A stretch of 64,000 nucleotides of DNA from Candidatus Limivivens merdigallinarum (lineage in GTDB: Bacteria; Bacillota; Clostridia; Lachnospirales; Lachnospiraceae), in the NCBI GenBank assembly GCA_018713105.1, contig DVFT01000139.1, positions 1 to 64,000 of the forward strand. Direction: 5' to 3'. Shown here piece by piece: positions 19,756-30,151 of this stretch. Position numbers and translations under genes: made by a program. The notes beneath the pieces were generated by a model. That model was not told where the DNA came from. It made no database searches and saw only the letters and a program-made list of their open reading frames with translations. Position 1 is the stretch's first letter. Every line of letters begins with the position of its first letter.

Positions 19756-20331
19756 ATGGGCAGACAGCATAAGGAGAAACGAACGAAGCCCCAGAGGCGG
19801 AGGAACCCGTTCCTTTATCTGTGTGGGTGGATATTCCAGATTATCCTGGTAATGCTCTTTGCTTACGTGCTGGTCTATTTCTTTGGACAGAGCCGGACGA
19901 ATGTGGGGCAGTCGATGGACGCCACGATTTCCGGCGGGGACAAGGTCCTGTTAGATGAACTGACTTATAAATTCAGCGCTCCGAAGAGGGGAGATATTAT
20001 TGCATTTAAACCGAATGGCAGTGAAAACAGCCATTCCTATATCAAGCGCGTCATTGGCCTTCCTGGGGAGACGATCCAGATCATTGACGGTATGATCTAT
20101 ATCAACGGCAATGTTTATCTGGAGGAGAAGGACTATCCGGCAATTACCGACGCCGGACTTGCGTCAGAGCCGATCACGCTTTCCAGTACGGAGTATTTCG
20201 TGCTGGGAGACAATCGGAATAACAGTGAAGACAGCCGCTACGCAGATGTGGGTAATGTGGAAACCAGTGATATTGAAGGGAAGGTCTGGTTTATCATATC
20301 TCCCAGTGAGCATTTTGGATTCGTAAATTAG
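19756..20331 (+). CDS. lepB: signal peptidase I
   Basis: SMDATISGGDKVLLDELTYKF...YIKRVIGLPGETIQI...FVLGDNRNNSEDSR. Confidence 0.93.
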   Translation: MGRQHKEKRTKPQRRRNPFLYLCGWIFQIILVMLFAYVLVYFFGQSRTNVGQSMDATISGGDKVLLDELTYKFSAPKRGDIIAFKPNGSENSHSYIKRVIGLPGETIQIIDGMIYINGNVYLEEKDYPAITDAGLASEPITLSSTEYFVLGDNRNNSEDSRYADVGNVETSDIEGKVWFIISPSEHFGFVN

Positions 20332-20343
20332 AAAGGTAAGAAT

Positions 20344-21189
20344 ATGAATTATCAATGGTATCCGGGTCATATGACGAAGGCAAGAAGGATGATGCAGGAG
20401 GATATAAAGCTCATTGATCTGGTCATTGAGCTTGTGGATGCCAGGGTTCCCAGCAGCAGCAGGAATCCGGACATTGACGAATTGGCAAAAAATAAAGCAA
20501 GGCTGATCCTGCTGAACAAGAGTGATCTTGCCGATGAAAGGATGAACCAGGCATGGATGGCATTCTTTCAGGAAAAGGGATTCCATGTGGTACAGGTAAA
20601 TTCCAGGAGCGGCGCCGGCATCAAAGCCATCGGCGCCGTCATCCAGGAGGCATGTAAAGAAAAAACGGAGAGGGATCGGAAGAGAGGAATCAAGAACCGC
20701 CCGATCCGTGCTATGGTGGTGGGGATTCCCAATGTAGGAAAATCCACCTTTATCAATACGTATGCAGGAAAGGCGTGTGCCAAGACGGGCAACAAGCCGG
20801 GCGTCACCAAGGGGAAACAATGGATCCGGCTGAACAAGAGTACGGAGCTTCTGGACACGCCGGGAATCCTGTGGCCGAAATTCGAAGATCAGGCAGTTGG
20901 GATGAAACTGGCCATGGTTGGCTCTATCCGGGATGAGATCCTGAACATGGAGGAGTTAGCACTGAAGCTGATCGAGTTTCTGGATCAGGCTTATCCGGGG
21001 ACGCTCTCCGGGCGCTACGGGGTTTTGGAAGAGAAGAGTGCTCTGGAGGTCTTAAACGGGATCGCAAAAAACAGGGGATGCCTTTTGAAGGGAAATGAGC
21101 TGGATTACAGCAAGGCATCATCCATTCTTTTGGACGATTTCCGAAGCGGCCGCCTGGGACGGATTACCCTGGAACAGCCGGAGGCTTAG
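20344..21189 (+). CDS. rbgA: ribosome biogenesis GTPase YlqF/RbgA
   Basis: YPGHMTKARRMMQED...IPNVGKSTFINTYAGK, circularly permuted GTPase. Confidence 0.94.
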   Translation: MNYQWYPGHMTKARRMMQEDIKLIDLVIELVDARVPSSSRNPDIDELAKNKARLILLNKSDLADERMNQAWMAFFQEKGFHVVQVNSRSGAGIKAIGAVIQEACKEKTERDRKRGIKNRPIRAMVVGIPNVGKSTFINTYAGKACAKTGNKPGVTKGKQWIRLNKSTELLDTPGILWPKFEDQAVGMKLAMVGSIRDEILNMEELALKLIEFLDQAYPGTLSGRYGVLEEKSALEVLNGIAKNRGCLLKGNELDYSKASSILLDDFRSGRLGRITLEQPEA

Positions 21190-21238
21190 AGACACAGGCG
21201 TCCCGAACGGGAGCCTTAGGGGAAACAAGAGTGGGAGT

Positions 21239-21763
21239 ATGACGAAACAGAATAAGGGTTTGAAGGGAATCTTAGGTGTCCTCGTCCTGGCGGCAGCCAT
21301 ATTGTTTCTGCTGAACTATGTGGTGCAGCCCACGGAGGTGGAGGGACTTTCCATGTATCCGACCTTGAGCGGAGGAGAGTACCTTTTGCTGGATAAGGTA
21401 AGTTACCGGTTCCGCTCGCCGAGAAGGTATGAGCTGGTGGTCTTTCCGTCCAGGTATCAGGAGGATACCTATTATATCAAGAGAGTGATCGCGCTGCCGG
21501 GGGAAACGGTGGAGATCCGGGACGGTACCGTCTATATCGACGGGGAGCCTTTGGAAGAGAATTATGGATATGAGCCGATCGAGGATGCCGGGCTTGCCGG
21601 GGAGGCATTCGTGCTGGGTACGGATGAATACTTTGTGTTGGGAGACAACCGGAACGATTCCATGGACAGCCGTTTTGCAGAGATTGGGAATGTCACGGCA
21701 CAGGAGATCGTGGGCAGGGCTTTCTTTCGGATCTGGCCGTTTGAAAAGGCAGGAGCATTGTAG
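21239..21763 (+). CDS. lepB: signal peptidase I (second copy)
   Basis: LSMYPTLSGGEYLLLDKVSYRF...YYIKRVIALPGETVEI...FVLGDNRNDSMDSR. Confidence 0.92.
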   Translation: MTKQNKGLKGILGVLVLAAAILFLLNYVVQPTEVEGLSMYPTLSGGEYLLLDKVSYRFRSPRRYELVVFPSRYQEDTYYIKRVIALPGETVEIRDGTVYIDGEPLEENYGYEPIEDAGLAGEAFVLGTDEYFVLGDNRNDSMDSRFAEIGNVTAQEIVGRAFFRIWPFEKAGAL

Positions 21764-21777
21764 GAAACAGGCACAGT

Positions 21778-22554
21778 ATGGAGAAAAAAATATCAGAAAT
21801 CAAAGAAGAATTCGACAGAGCCGATGCAACGGAGCTGGTGCGTCTTATGGAAAGCTATTCCCAAGATCCCAGGTCCGGTGTGATCGGCTTGCTTGCAAAA
21901 TACCGAAAAAAACTGGATGCGCTGGAAAAGGAGCAAAAACGTCTCTGGGAGATGGCAAGCTACGAACGGCAGTACAGCCAGTATGAATGGATCTGCGGGA
22001 TTGACGAGGCAGGGCGGGGGCCTTTAGCTGGTCCCGTGACGGCAGGAGCCGTAATCCTTCCGAAAGACGTGGAAATCCTCTATCTCAACGATTCCAAAAA
22101 GCTATCCCCGGGGAAACGGGAGGCGCTGTTTGAAGAGATCAAGGAAAAGGCTGTGGCATGGTCGGTGGGATTTGCAAGCCCGCAGAGGATTGACGAGATC
22201 AATATCCTGCAGGCAACCTACGAAGCCATGAGACAGGCTGTGGAGGGACTTTCTGTGAAACCGGACCTTCTTTTAAACGATGCGGTTCGGATCCCCGGGA
22301 TTTCCATCCCCCAGGTTCCCATTGTGAAGGGGGATGCGAAGAGCCTGTCCATCGCAGCGGCAAGTATCCTGGCAAAGGTGACCAGGGACCATCTGATGGA
22401 GGAGTACGACCGGCTGATGCCGGAATATGGGTTTAAAGGGCACAAAGGCTATGGCTCCAAAGCGCATATTGAGGCGCTGAAAACCTATGGTCCCTCGCCC
22501 ATCCACCGGAAAACGTTCATCACACATTTTGTGAAAGAGTCAGACCATGAATAA
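21778..22554 (+). CDS. rnhB: ribonuclease HII
   Basis: ICGIDEAGRGPLAGPVTAGAVILP; AAASILAKVTRDHLM. Confidence 0.95.
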   Translation: MEKKISEIKEEFDRADATELVRLMESYSQDPRSGVIGLLAKYRKKLDALEKEQKRLWEMASYERQYSQYEWICGIDEAGRGPLAGPVTAGAVILPKDVEILYLNDSKKLSPGKREALFEEIKEKAVAWSVGFASPQRIDEINILQATYEAMRQAVEGLSVKPDLLLNDAVRIPGISIPQVPIVKGDAKSLSIAAASILAKVTRDHLMEEYDRLMPEYGFKGHKGYGSKAHIEALKTYGPSPIHRKTFITHFVKESDHE

Positions 22555-22900
22555 AAGAAGCGTAGGCTCCAGTTACGAAGCGTTCGCAGAACGTTACCTG
22601 GAGACACAGGGTTACCGGATCCTGGAAAAAAATTACCGCTGCCGCCAGGGTGAGATTGATCTGATCGCCATGGATGGGGAGTATCTGGTATTTGTGGAGG
22701 TCAAATACCGGAAAGATGAGAGAAACGGCAGTCCGCTGGAATCGGTAGACCCAAGGAAACAAAGAAGAATTTCAAGGACAGCATCCTGGTATTTGATGTG
22801 CCATCCGGAAACCTACAGGATGCCATGCCGTTTTGACGTAGTAGGGATAGAAGGTGAACGGATTACCTTGATCCGGGATGCATTTTCCTATATCAGATAA
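22547..22900 (+). CDS. YraN family protein (UPF0102)
   Basis: GSSYEAFAERYLETQGYRILEKNYRCRQGEIDLIAMDGEYLVFVEVKYR. Confidence 0.92.
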   Translation: MNKRSVGSSYEAFAERYLETQGYRILEKNYRCRQGEIDLIAMDGEYLVFVEVKYRKDERNGSPLESVDPRKQRRISRTASWYLMCHPETYRMPCRFDVVGIEGERITLIRDAFSYIR

Positions 22901-22918
22901 AGCAGGGGGAAGAAGCCA

Positions 22919-24298
22919 ATGAAGGATTGGAAACGAAAAAGCACACAGTTTGCCTGGAAGGAGGTAACCAAAGAAGGGGTTCCTTATCTTTCCAGCACCG
23001 TTCTGGAATCCATCGACGGTCTGGTACAAGGATTCTCCACGCGCCTCGGCGGCGTCAGTGAGGGGGATCTTTCTTCCATGAACCTCAGTTTTTCCAGAGG
23101 AGACAAAAAGGAATCTGTGGAGGAGAATTTCAGGAGGATCAGCAAAGCCATGGGATTTTCTCCGGAGCAAATGGTTTTTTCCGCACAGACACACACCACC
23201 AATGTGCGTGTGGTCACGAAGGAAGACAGAGGGACGGGATTTCTCTTTCCGGTGAAGTGGGAGGACGTGGACGGTCTGGTGACGGACCAGGAGGATGTGG
23301 TGCTGGTCACCTTTTATGCGGACTGCGTTCCGCTCTACCTGGTAGATCCGGTAAAAAGAGTGATCGGGCTGTCCCATTCCGGCTGGAAAGGAACCGTGGG
23401 AAAGATGGGTTATGCCACCGTACAGACGATGGTCAGGGAGTTCGGCTGTGATCCCGCAGACCTGTTCGCGGTGATTGGCCCCTCCATCTGCCAGGACTGC
23501 TATGAAGTGAGCTCTGATGTGATCGAGGAGATCAAAAAGGCATTCCCGAGGGACACCTGGCAGAAGCTCTTTTATGAAAAGACGGACGGCAAATTCCAGC
23601 TGAACCTCTGGGAGGCGAACCGTCAGGTCTTTCTCATGTCCGGTATCCCAGAGGAACAGATTACCCTGCCGGATCTCTGCACCTGCTGCAACCCCACGCT
23701 GCTATTTTCCCATCGGGCCAGCCATGGAAAACGGGGAAACCTGGCTGCGTTCCTTGGGCTTACCCGTCCTTGTATCCGGGATGCGGCTCCGGAGGATGCC
23801 GGGGAGCTGGTGGAGATTTATCGTCCCTACGTGGAACATACCGCCATCACCTTTGAGTATGATACGCCATCCCCGGAGGAGTTCCGGGGACGGATCCAAA
23901 ACATTCAGAAGGAGTTCCCCTATCTGGTCTATGAAAAGGATGGAGAAATCCTGGGATATGCGTATGCTTCCAAATTCCACGGACGGGCAGCCTATCAGTG
24001 GGCTGCGGAGCTGTCCATCTATCTCAGGGAGGATCAAAAAGGCAAAGGCATCGGGAAAAAGCTCTACCAGAAGCTGATGGAACGTCTGAAAAAACAGGGG
24101 ATCCTGAAGGTATACGCCCATATCACCTGGCCAAACGAGGCAAGCATCTTCTTTCACAAGAGCATGGGCTTCCGCATGACGGCGAGATTTGAAAAAAGCG
24201 GGTATAAACTTGGAAAATGGCGTGATACCGTATTTATGGAACGGCTCCTGGCGCCTCTTCCGGATCAACCCAAGGAGAGGTGGACAAGAAATCAATGA
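22919..24298 (+). CDS. pgeF: PgeF-type (laccase-domain) peptidoglycan editing factor fused to a GNAT N-acetyltransferase
   Basis: N-terminal FSTRLGGVSEGDLSSMNLSF, LSHSGWKGTVG, VIGPSICQDCYEV, then TRPCIRDAAPEDAGELVEIYRPYVEHTAITFEYDTPS...DQKGKGIGKKLYQKLME GNAT domain in the same frame. Confidence 0.88.
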   Translation: MKDWKRKSTQFAWKEVTKEGVPYLSSTVLESIDGLVQGFSTRLGGVSEGDLSSMNLSFSRGDKKESVEENFRRISKAMGFSPEQMVFSAQTHTTNVRVVTKEDRGTGFLFPVKWEDVDGLVTDQEDVVLVTFYADCVPLYLVDPVKRVIGLSHSGWKGTVGKMGYATVQTMVREFGCDPADLFAVIGPSICQDCYEVSSDVIEEIKKAFPRDTWQKLFYEKTDGKFQLNLWEANRQVFLMSGIPEEQITLPDLCTCCNPTLLFSHRASHGKRGNLAAFLGLTRPCIRDAAPEDAGELVEIYRPYVEHTAITFEYDTPSPEEFRGRIQNIQKEFPYLVYEKDGEILGYAYASKFHGRAAYQWAAELSIYLREDQKGKGIGKKLYQKLMERLKKQGILKVYAHITWPNEASIFFHKSMGFRMTARFEKSGYKLGKWRDTVFMERLLAPLPDQPKERWTRNQ

Positions 24299-24300
24299 AA

Positions 24301-24352
24301 AAGACTTCCGCATTCTGTGATGGATCTGTCACAGAAGCGGAAGTCTTTTTTA
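24301..24352. terminator. bidirectional terminator between convergent pgeF and prs
   Basis: AAGACTTCCGC...GCGGAAGTCTT with flanking A and T tracts. Confidence 0.85.
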
Positions 24353-25522
24353 TCGGCTGTGATATTTTGCCAGGAGCTTGTGGATCTTCTCCGTAGGCGA
24401 CTGTACATGGTTGATGGAGACGTTGTGGTTCATGGAATCAATGATGCTTGCCAGGAATTTGCTCATATCTGCCTCCAGATAATAAGGACGTTCCAGAAGC
24501 TCCGGTCTCCGGTAATGGAGATTTGTGGTCACGACCTTGGAGATGTAGCCTTTCTCATAGTATTCGTCAAACTTTTCCAAACCATCGGTAAACAGACCGA
24601 AGGTGGTGCAGACGAAGACACGTCCGGCTTTCCGGTCTTTCAGCTGTTTTGCCACATCCAGCATACTTTCTCCGGAAGAAATCATATCGTCAATGATGAT
24701 GACGTCCTTTCCTTCCACAGAATCTCCCAGGAATTCGTGTGCCACGATGGGGTTCTTGCCGTTGACGATCGTGGAGTAATCGCGGCGTTTGTAGAACATT
24801 CCCATGTCCACACCCAGTATATTTGCGAAGTAAACCGCACGGTTCATCGCTCCCTCATCAGGGCTGATGATCATCAGATGCTCATTGTCGATGGAGAAGT
24901 TCGGCACAGAATGCGTCAGGGCTTTCAGAAACTGATAGGTCGGCATGAAGTTGTCGAAGCCCTGGAGTGGAATGGAGTTCTGTACTCTGGGGTCATGGGC
25001 ATCGAAGGTGATGATATTGGAAACACCCATGTCAACCAGCTCCCGCAAAGCCAGCGCACAGTCTAAGGATTCCCGTTTGCTGCGCTTGTGCTGGCGTCCT
25101 TCGTACAGGAAGGGCATGATGACATTGATGCGCCGCGCCTTTCCGTTGGCAGCGGAGATGATGCGTTTTAAGTCCTGAAAATGGTTGTCCGGGGACATAT
25201 GGTTCTCATAGCCGCATACACTGTAGGTCAGGCTGTAGTTGCAGACATCCACCATCAGGAACAGATCACATCCGCGGATGGATTCGCGGATGATTCCTTT
25301 GGCTTCTCCGCTTCCGAAACGCGGGCAGGCACATTCCACAAGATAGGTGTCCTCGCAGTACCCCTGGTACGCGATGTTTCCCACTTGATGCGTCGGATTC
25401 AAATGACGGTAATCGACCAAATGACTGTTAACCAAATTTGCAAAATCACGGCATCCTTCCAGGGCTGCAATCTTCAGCGGCGCCAGAGGGATGGCATTTT
25501 GAAGCGGTTCAAAGTTCGGCAT
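24350..25522 (-). CDS. prs: ribose-phosphate pyrophosphokinase
   Basis: MPNFEPLQNAIPLAPLKI...FDAHDPRVQNSIP...VIIIDDMISSGESMLDVAKQLK; start placed at internal Met (25522). Confidence 0.92.
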   Translation of the reverse strand: MPNFEPLQNAIPLAPLKIAALEGCRDFANLVNSHLVDYRHLNPTHQVGNIAYQGYCEDTYLVECACPRFGSGEAKGIIRESIRGCDLFLMVDVCNYSLTYSVCGYENHMSPDNHFQDLKRIISAANGKARRINVIMPFLYEGRQHKRSKRESLDCALALRELVDMGVSNIITFDAHDPRVQNSIPLQGFDNFMPTYQFLKALTHSVPNFSIDNEHLMIISPDEGAMNRAVYFANILGVDMGMFYKRRDYSTIVNGKNPIVAHEFLGDSVEGKDVIIIDDMISSGESMLDVAKQLKDRKAGRVFVCTTFGLFTDGLEKFDEYYEKGYISKVVTTNLHYRRPELLERPYYLEADMSKFLASIIDSMNHNVSINHVQSPTEKIHKLLAKYHSR

Positions 25523-25655
25523 AATAATCCTCCAGAGAATTAACATATTTTCACTTCATCTTAACATTGCAAAGAGGGATAAGTCAAGGAAAAACTGGCA
25601 TTGCATTTTATTCCGTGATTTAGTATGATAAGAAAAGAACATAAAGGAGTGAAAC

Positions 25656-27020
25656 ATGAAAAAAAAATATCATATTATAAGTAAGGTTTTAGAGGGAAGC
25701 ATTGCAGATGAGCTGGGTGTGGAACCGGGAGACCGTCTCCTGTCCATAGACGGGCAGACGGTAGAGGATGTCTTCGACTACCAGTATCTCACCAACGAGG
25801 AATACCTGACCATCCTGATTGAGAAAAAGGACGGAGAGGAATGGGAGCTGGAGATCGAAAAGGAATTTGAGGAAGATCTGGGAATGGAATTTGAGAACGG
25901 GCTGATGGATGAATACCGTTCCTGCAGAAACAAATGCATCTTCTGTTTCATCGATCAGATGCCCAAGGGCATGCGGGAAACCCTGTACTTCAAGGACGAT
26001 GATTCCAGGCTTTCCTTCCTCCAGGGAAATTATGTGACGCTCACCAACATGAGTTCTGCAGACATCGAGAAGATCATCCGGTATCACCTGGAACCCATCA
26101 ATATTTCTTTTCAGACGATGAATCCCAAGCTTCGGTGCAGGATGCTCCACAACCGCTTTGCCGGGGAGGCGCTGAAGAAGGTGGACCGCCTCTATGAGCA
26201 TGGGATCCACATGAACGGTCAGATCGTGCTGTGCAAGGGAATCAACGATGGGGAGGAGCTTCGCTTCAGCATTGAAACGCTGGAACGCTATTTCCCTGTC
26301 CTGGAGAGCGTCTCCATCGTCCCTGTGGGGCTTAGCCGATACCGGGAGGGGCTGTTTCCCCTTGAGCCGTTTGCCAAGGAGGACGCAGAAGAGGTGTTGG
26401 ATCTCATTGAAGGATATCAAAGCCGTTTTTATGAAAAATACGGGCTCCACGGCATCCATGCGGGAGACGAGTGGTATCTATTGGCGGGGCGTGAGATCCC
26501 GCCAGCTAAGCGGTATGACGGCTACCTTCAGCTGGAAAACGGCGTCGGGATGCTGAGGCTTCTGATGGATGAGGTGGAGGAGGAACTGGCAGGCAGGAAG
26601 GGAGATCCTGCTGCCTGCCATGAGGTTTCCATTGCCACGGGGCTTTTGGCTTATCCGACGATCCTTGCATTGTCCAGGAAGGTGCAGGAGAAGTATCCCA
26701 ACGTGGTGATTCATGTCTATCCCATCCGGAATGACTTTTTCGGCGAGCTGATCACGGTGTCGGGGCTTTTGACCGAGCAGGATCTGGAACGCCAGCTGAA
26801 AGGGCAAAAGTTGGGGGAGCAGCTTTTGCTTCCCTGCAACCTGCTAAAGAGCGGGGAGGAGGTATTTCTGGACGATTATACGGTCTCTGAGCTGGAAACT
26901 GCTTTACAAATACCGGTGAATATTGTAAAATCAAGCGGTCGGGCTTTTGTGGAAGCCGTATTGATGGAAAACAACGAGATTTGTCATTCTTATACAGATG
27001 AGGTGAATAAATATGAGTAA
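25656..27020 (+). CDS. DUF512 family protein (PDZ-like + radical-SAM-like CxxxCxFC)
   Basis: [68 protein letters not shown]. Confidence 0.9.
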   Translation: MKKKYHIISKVLEGSIADELGVEPGDRLLSIDGQTVEDVFDYQYLTNEEYLTILIEKKDGEEWELEIEKEFEEDLGMEFENGLMDEYRSCRNKCIFCFIDQMPKGMRETLYFKDDDSRLSFLQGNYVTLTNMSSADIEKIIRYHLEPINISFQTMNPKLRCRMLHNRFAGEALKKVDRLYEHGIHMNGQIVLCKGINDGEELRFSIETLERYFPVLESVSIVPVGLSRYREGLFPLEPFAKEDAEEVLDLIEGYQSRFYEKYGLHGIHAGDEWYLLAGREIPPAKRYDGYLQLENGVGMLRLLMDEVEEELAGRKGDPAACHEVSIATGLLAYPTILALSRKVQEKYPNVVIHVYPIRNDFFGELITVSGLLTEQDLERQLKGQKLGEQLLLPCNLLKSGEEVFLDDYTVSELETALQIPVNIVKSSGRAFVEAVLMENNEICHSYTDEVNKYE

Positions 27021-28341
27021 ACCAATCGTAGCGATCGTAGGAAGACCGAATGTGGGAAAATCCACCCTGTTCAACGCCCTGGCAGGAGAGAATATCTCCA
27101 TCGTCAAGGATACGCCGGGCGTGACCAGAGACCGTATCTATGCAGATGTGGAATGGCTGTCCCATAAGTTTACCCTGATTGATACCGGAGGAATCGAGCC
27201 GGATACCAAGGATATCATCCTCTCCCAGATGAGAGAACAAGCGCAGATCGCCATTGATACCGCAGATGTGATTCTGTTTTTGACGGATGTAAAGCAGGGG
27301 CTGGTGGATTCGGATGCCAAGGTGGCTGATATGCTCCGCCGTTCCCGCAAGCCGGTGGTGCTGGCGGTCAACAAGGTGGACAGCTTCAAAAAATATATGG
27401 CGGACGTCTATGAATTTTACAATCTGGGCATCGGAGATCCCCAGCCGATCTCCGCTTCCTCGCGCCTGGGCATCGGGGATATGCTGGATGCAGTGGTTGC
27501 GCATTTTGATAAGGAGCATCTGGAAGAGGAGGAGGACGACCGTCCGAGAGTGGCGATCGTGGGGAAACCCAACGTGGGAAAATCCTCCATTATCAATAAG
27601 CTGACCGGAGAAAACCGGGTTATCGTCTCCGACATTGCCGGGACCACCCGCGATGCCATCGACACGGAGATCGTCTGGAACGGCCGTCCCTATGTCTTCA
27701 TTGACACAGCGGGGCTTCGGCGGAAAAACAAAATCAAAGAAGAGCTGGAGCGCTACAGCATTATCCGCACAGTGACGGCAGTGGAGAGAGCCGATGTGGT
27801 CGTAGTCGTCATTGACGCAAAGGAGGGGGTCACCGAGCAGGATGCTAAGATCGCGGGAATTGCCCATGAGAGAGGCAAGGGCGTGATCATCGCTGTAAAC
27901 AAATGGGATGCCATTGAGAAAAATGACAAGACCATCTACAAATACACCAATGATATCCGGAATACACTTTCCTTTATGCCCTATGCGGAGCTGATGTTTA
28001 TTTCCGCCGTAAGCGGACAGCGCCTGCCGAAGCTTTTTGAGAAGATCGATATGGTGCTGGAGAATCAGACGCTCAGGGTGCAGACAGGGGTACTGAACGA
28101 GATTATCAGCGAGGCAGTGGCACTGCAGCAGCCGCCTTCTGACAAGGGCAAGCGGCTCAAGATCTACTATACTACCCAGGTGGCGGTGAAGCCGCCCACC
28201 TTTGTCGTCTTTGTCAATGACAAAGAGCTGATGCATTTTTCTTATACCAGATATCTGGAAAATAAAATCCGGGATACCTTCGGCTTCCAGGGGACTTCCC
28301 TGAAGTTTATCATCCGGGAGAGAAAGGATAAGGAGAACTAG
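27013..28341 (+). CDS. der: ribosome biogenesis GTPase Der
   Basis: Two GTPase domains: [14 protein letters not shown] and [15 protein letters not shown]-terminal KH-like. Confidence 0.97.
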   Translation: MSKPIVAIVGRPNVGKSTLFNALAGENISIVKDTPGVTRDRIYADVEWLSHKFTLIDTGGIEPDTKDIILSQMREQAQIAIDTADVILFLTDVKQGLVDSDAKVADMLRRSRKPVVLAVNKVDSFKKYMADVYEFYNLGIGDPQPISASSRLGIGDMLDAVVAHFDKEHLEEEEDDRPRVAIVGKPNVGKSSIINKLTGENRVIVSDIAGTTRDAIDTEIVWNGRPYVFIDTAGLRRKNKIKEELERYSIIRTVTAVERADVVVVVIDAKEGVTEQDAKIAGIAHERGKGVIIAVNKWDAIEKNDKTIYKYTNDIRNTLSFMPYAELMFISAVSGQRLPKLFEKIDMVLENQTLRVQTGVLNEIISEAVALQQPPSDKGKRLKIYYTTQVAVKPPTFVVFVNDKELMHFSYTRYLENKIRDTFGFQGTSLKFIIRERKDKEN

Positions 28342-28343
28342 TC

Positions 28344-28991
28344 ATGTGGTTAAGGATTGGATGTATTGCCATCGGTTATCTGTTCGGTTTGTTCCAGACG
28401 AGCTATATTTATGGACGTCTCCACGGGATTGACATCCGGAATTACGGAAGCGGCAATGCCGGGACGACCAATATGCTGCGGACCCTTGGGACCAAGGCGG
28501 GGATCATCACATTTTTGGGAGACTGCCTGAAATGTATTTTGGCAGTTCTCCTGGTTGTGCTCCTGTTTGGAGAAAGCCACAGCGAGATGCTCCCGCTTCT
28601 CAAAATGTATACGGCAGCAGGAACGATCCTTGGGCATAATTTCCCATTTTATCTGAAATTTAAAGGCGGAAAAGGGATTGCGGCGACTGCGGGGCTGATC
28701 ATTGCCTTCGGGCCAGTTACGATCGTTTTGGGTCTTATCACCTTTGTGGCGGTCTTTCTTTCCACACACTATGTTTCATTGGGTTCCCTGCTGCTTTACG
28801 CAGGCTTCCTGGTTGAAGTGGTGGTTTTGGGGCAGCTTGGATATTTCCATATGGCATCACCGCTTCTCTATGAAATGTACGCGGTAGCGGCTTTCCTGAC
28901 GATCATGGCATATATCAAGCATGCCAGCAATATCAGGCGGCTACTCCATGGAGAAGAACGGAAAACCTATCTATTTAAGAAGAATAAATAA
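28344..28991 (+). CDS. plsY: glycerol-3-phosphate acyltransferase PlsY
   Basis: GSGNAGTTNMLRTLG, GHNFPFYLKFKGGKGIAAT. Confidence 0.94.
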   Translation: MWLRIGCIAIGYLFGLFQTSYIYGRLHGIDIRNYGSGNAGTTNMLRTLGTKAGIITFLGDCLKCILAVLLVVLLFGESHSEMLPLLKMYTAAGTILGHNFPFYLKFKGGKGIAATAGLIIAFGPVTIVLGLITFVAVFLSTHYVSLGSLLLYAGFLVEVVVLGQLGYFHMASPLLYEMYAVAAFLTIMAYIKHASNIRRLLHGEERKTYLFKKNK

Positions 28992-29015
28992 GAAGCAAGA
29001 ATGGAGGGATTTACA

Positions 29016-30032
29016 ATGGCAAAAATTGGTGTGATCGGAGCAGGTAGCTGGGGAACCGCCCTGGCGCTTCTGTGTTGCAAAAATGGCCACGAAGTGACAG
29101 TCTGGTCGATCATCAAGGAGGAGGTAGAGATGCTCCGTGAAAAACGGCAGCATGAGACGAAGCTTCCGGGGGTGATCCTGCCACAAGGCATTTGGATCAC
29201 CCATGATCTGAAGGAGGCCATGACGGAGAAGGATGTGCTCATTCTGGCAGTCCCCTCTCCTTTTACCAGAAGTACCGCGAGGAGCATGAAGGAATATCTG
29301 CATGACGGGCAGATCATTGTCAACGTGGCAAAGGGGATTGAGGAACACACGATGATGACGCTTTCCGAGATCATTGAGGAGGAGCTTCCCAATGCGGAGG
29401 TTGCCGTGATGTCCGGACCCAGCCATGCAGAGGAAGTGGGGCTTGGGCTGCCCACCAATATCGTGGTCAGCGCCCACAAAAAGCATGTGGCGGAATACCT
29501 GCAGAATATTTTCATGAGCCCCGTGTTCCGTGTCTATACAAATCCGGACATGCTGGGCGTGGAGCTGGGAGGATCCCTGAAGAATGTCATTGCCCTGGCA
29601 GCCGGGATCGCCGATGGCTTGGGGTACGGCGACAACACGAAGGCGGCGCTCATTACCAGAGGAATCGCAGAGATCGCCCGCCTGGGCGTGAAGATGGGGG
29701 GGCATATCGAGACCTTCTGCGGTCTGACCGGAATCGGAGATCTGATCGTGACCTGTGCCAGCAAGCACAGCAGAAACCGGAAAGCAGGTTACCTGATCGG
29801 TCAGGGGTATACCTATGAGGAGGCGATGAAGGAAGTCAAGATGATCGTGGAAGGAGTATATTCCGCGAAGGCGGCGAAGGAGCTTTCGGAGCGCTATGAG
29901 GTGGAAATGCCCATCGTAGAACAGATCAACCAGGTGCTTTTTGAAGGGAAAAGCGCCAAAGATGCAGTGCAGGAATTGATGCTCCGAGACCGGAAAACCG
30001 AATCCATGGAGCTTCTCTGGGAAGAGAAGTAA
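29016..30032 (+). CDS. gpsA: glycerol-3-phosphate dehydrogenase (NAD(P)+)
   Basis: IGVIGAGSWGTALALL; GPSHAEEVGLGLPTNIV; GLTGIGDLIVTC. Confidence 0.96.
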   Translation: MAKIGVIGAGSWGTALALLCCKNGHEVTVWSIIKEEVEMLREKRQHETKLPGVILPQGIWITHDLKEAMTEKDVLILAVPSPFTRSTARSMKEYLHDGQIIVNVAKGIEEHTMMTLSEIIEEELPNAEVAVMSGPSHAEEVGLGLPTNIVVSAHKKHVAEYLQNIFMSPVFRVYTNPDMLGVELGGSLKNVIALAAGIADGLGYGDNTKAALITRGIAEIARLGVKMGGHIETFCGLTGIGDLIVTCASKHSRNRKAGYLIGQGYTYEEAMKEVKMIVEGVYSAKAAKELSERYEVEMPIVEQINQVLFEGKSAKDAVQELMLRDRKTESMELLWEEK

Positions 30033-30151
30033 ATTTAGAGAAAACAGTTGCTTTTTTTTTCGTTCCGGTGTATAGTACTTATAACTTACTACTTCAGCGA
30101 ATAAAAGCGTTGACGCATCAATGTGCGAATATAATGAGTAAAGGAGAATCT

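Noticed and set aside
24317-25066. 249-aa + strand ORF opposite prs
   Set aside because: prs on the minus strand is strongly supported; this is its antisense frame.
26752-28236. 494-aa antisense ORF over DUF512/der
   Set aside because: Opposite strand of two clear conserved genes; no start context or family features.
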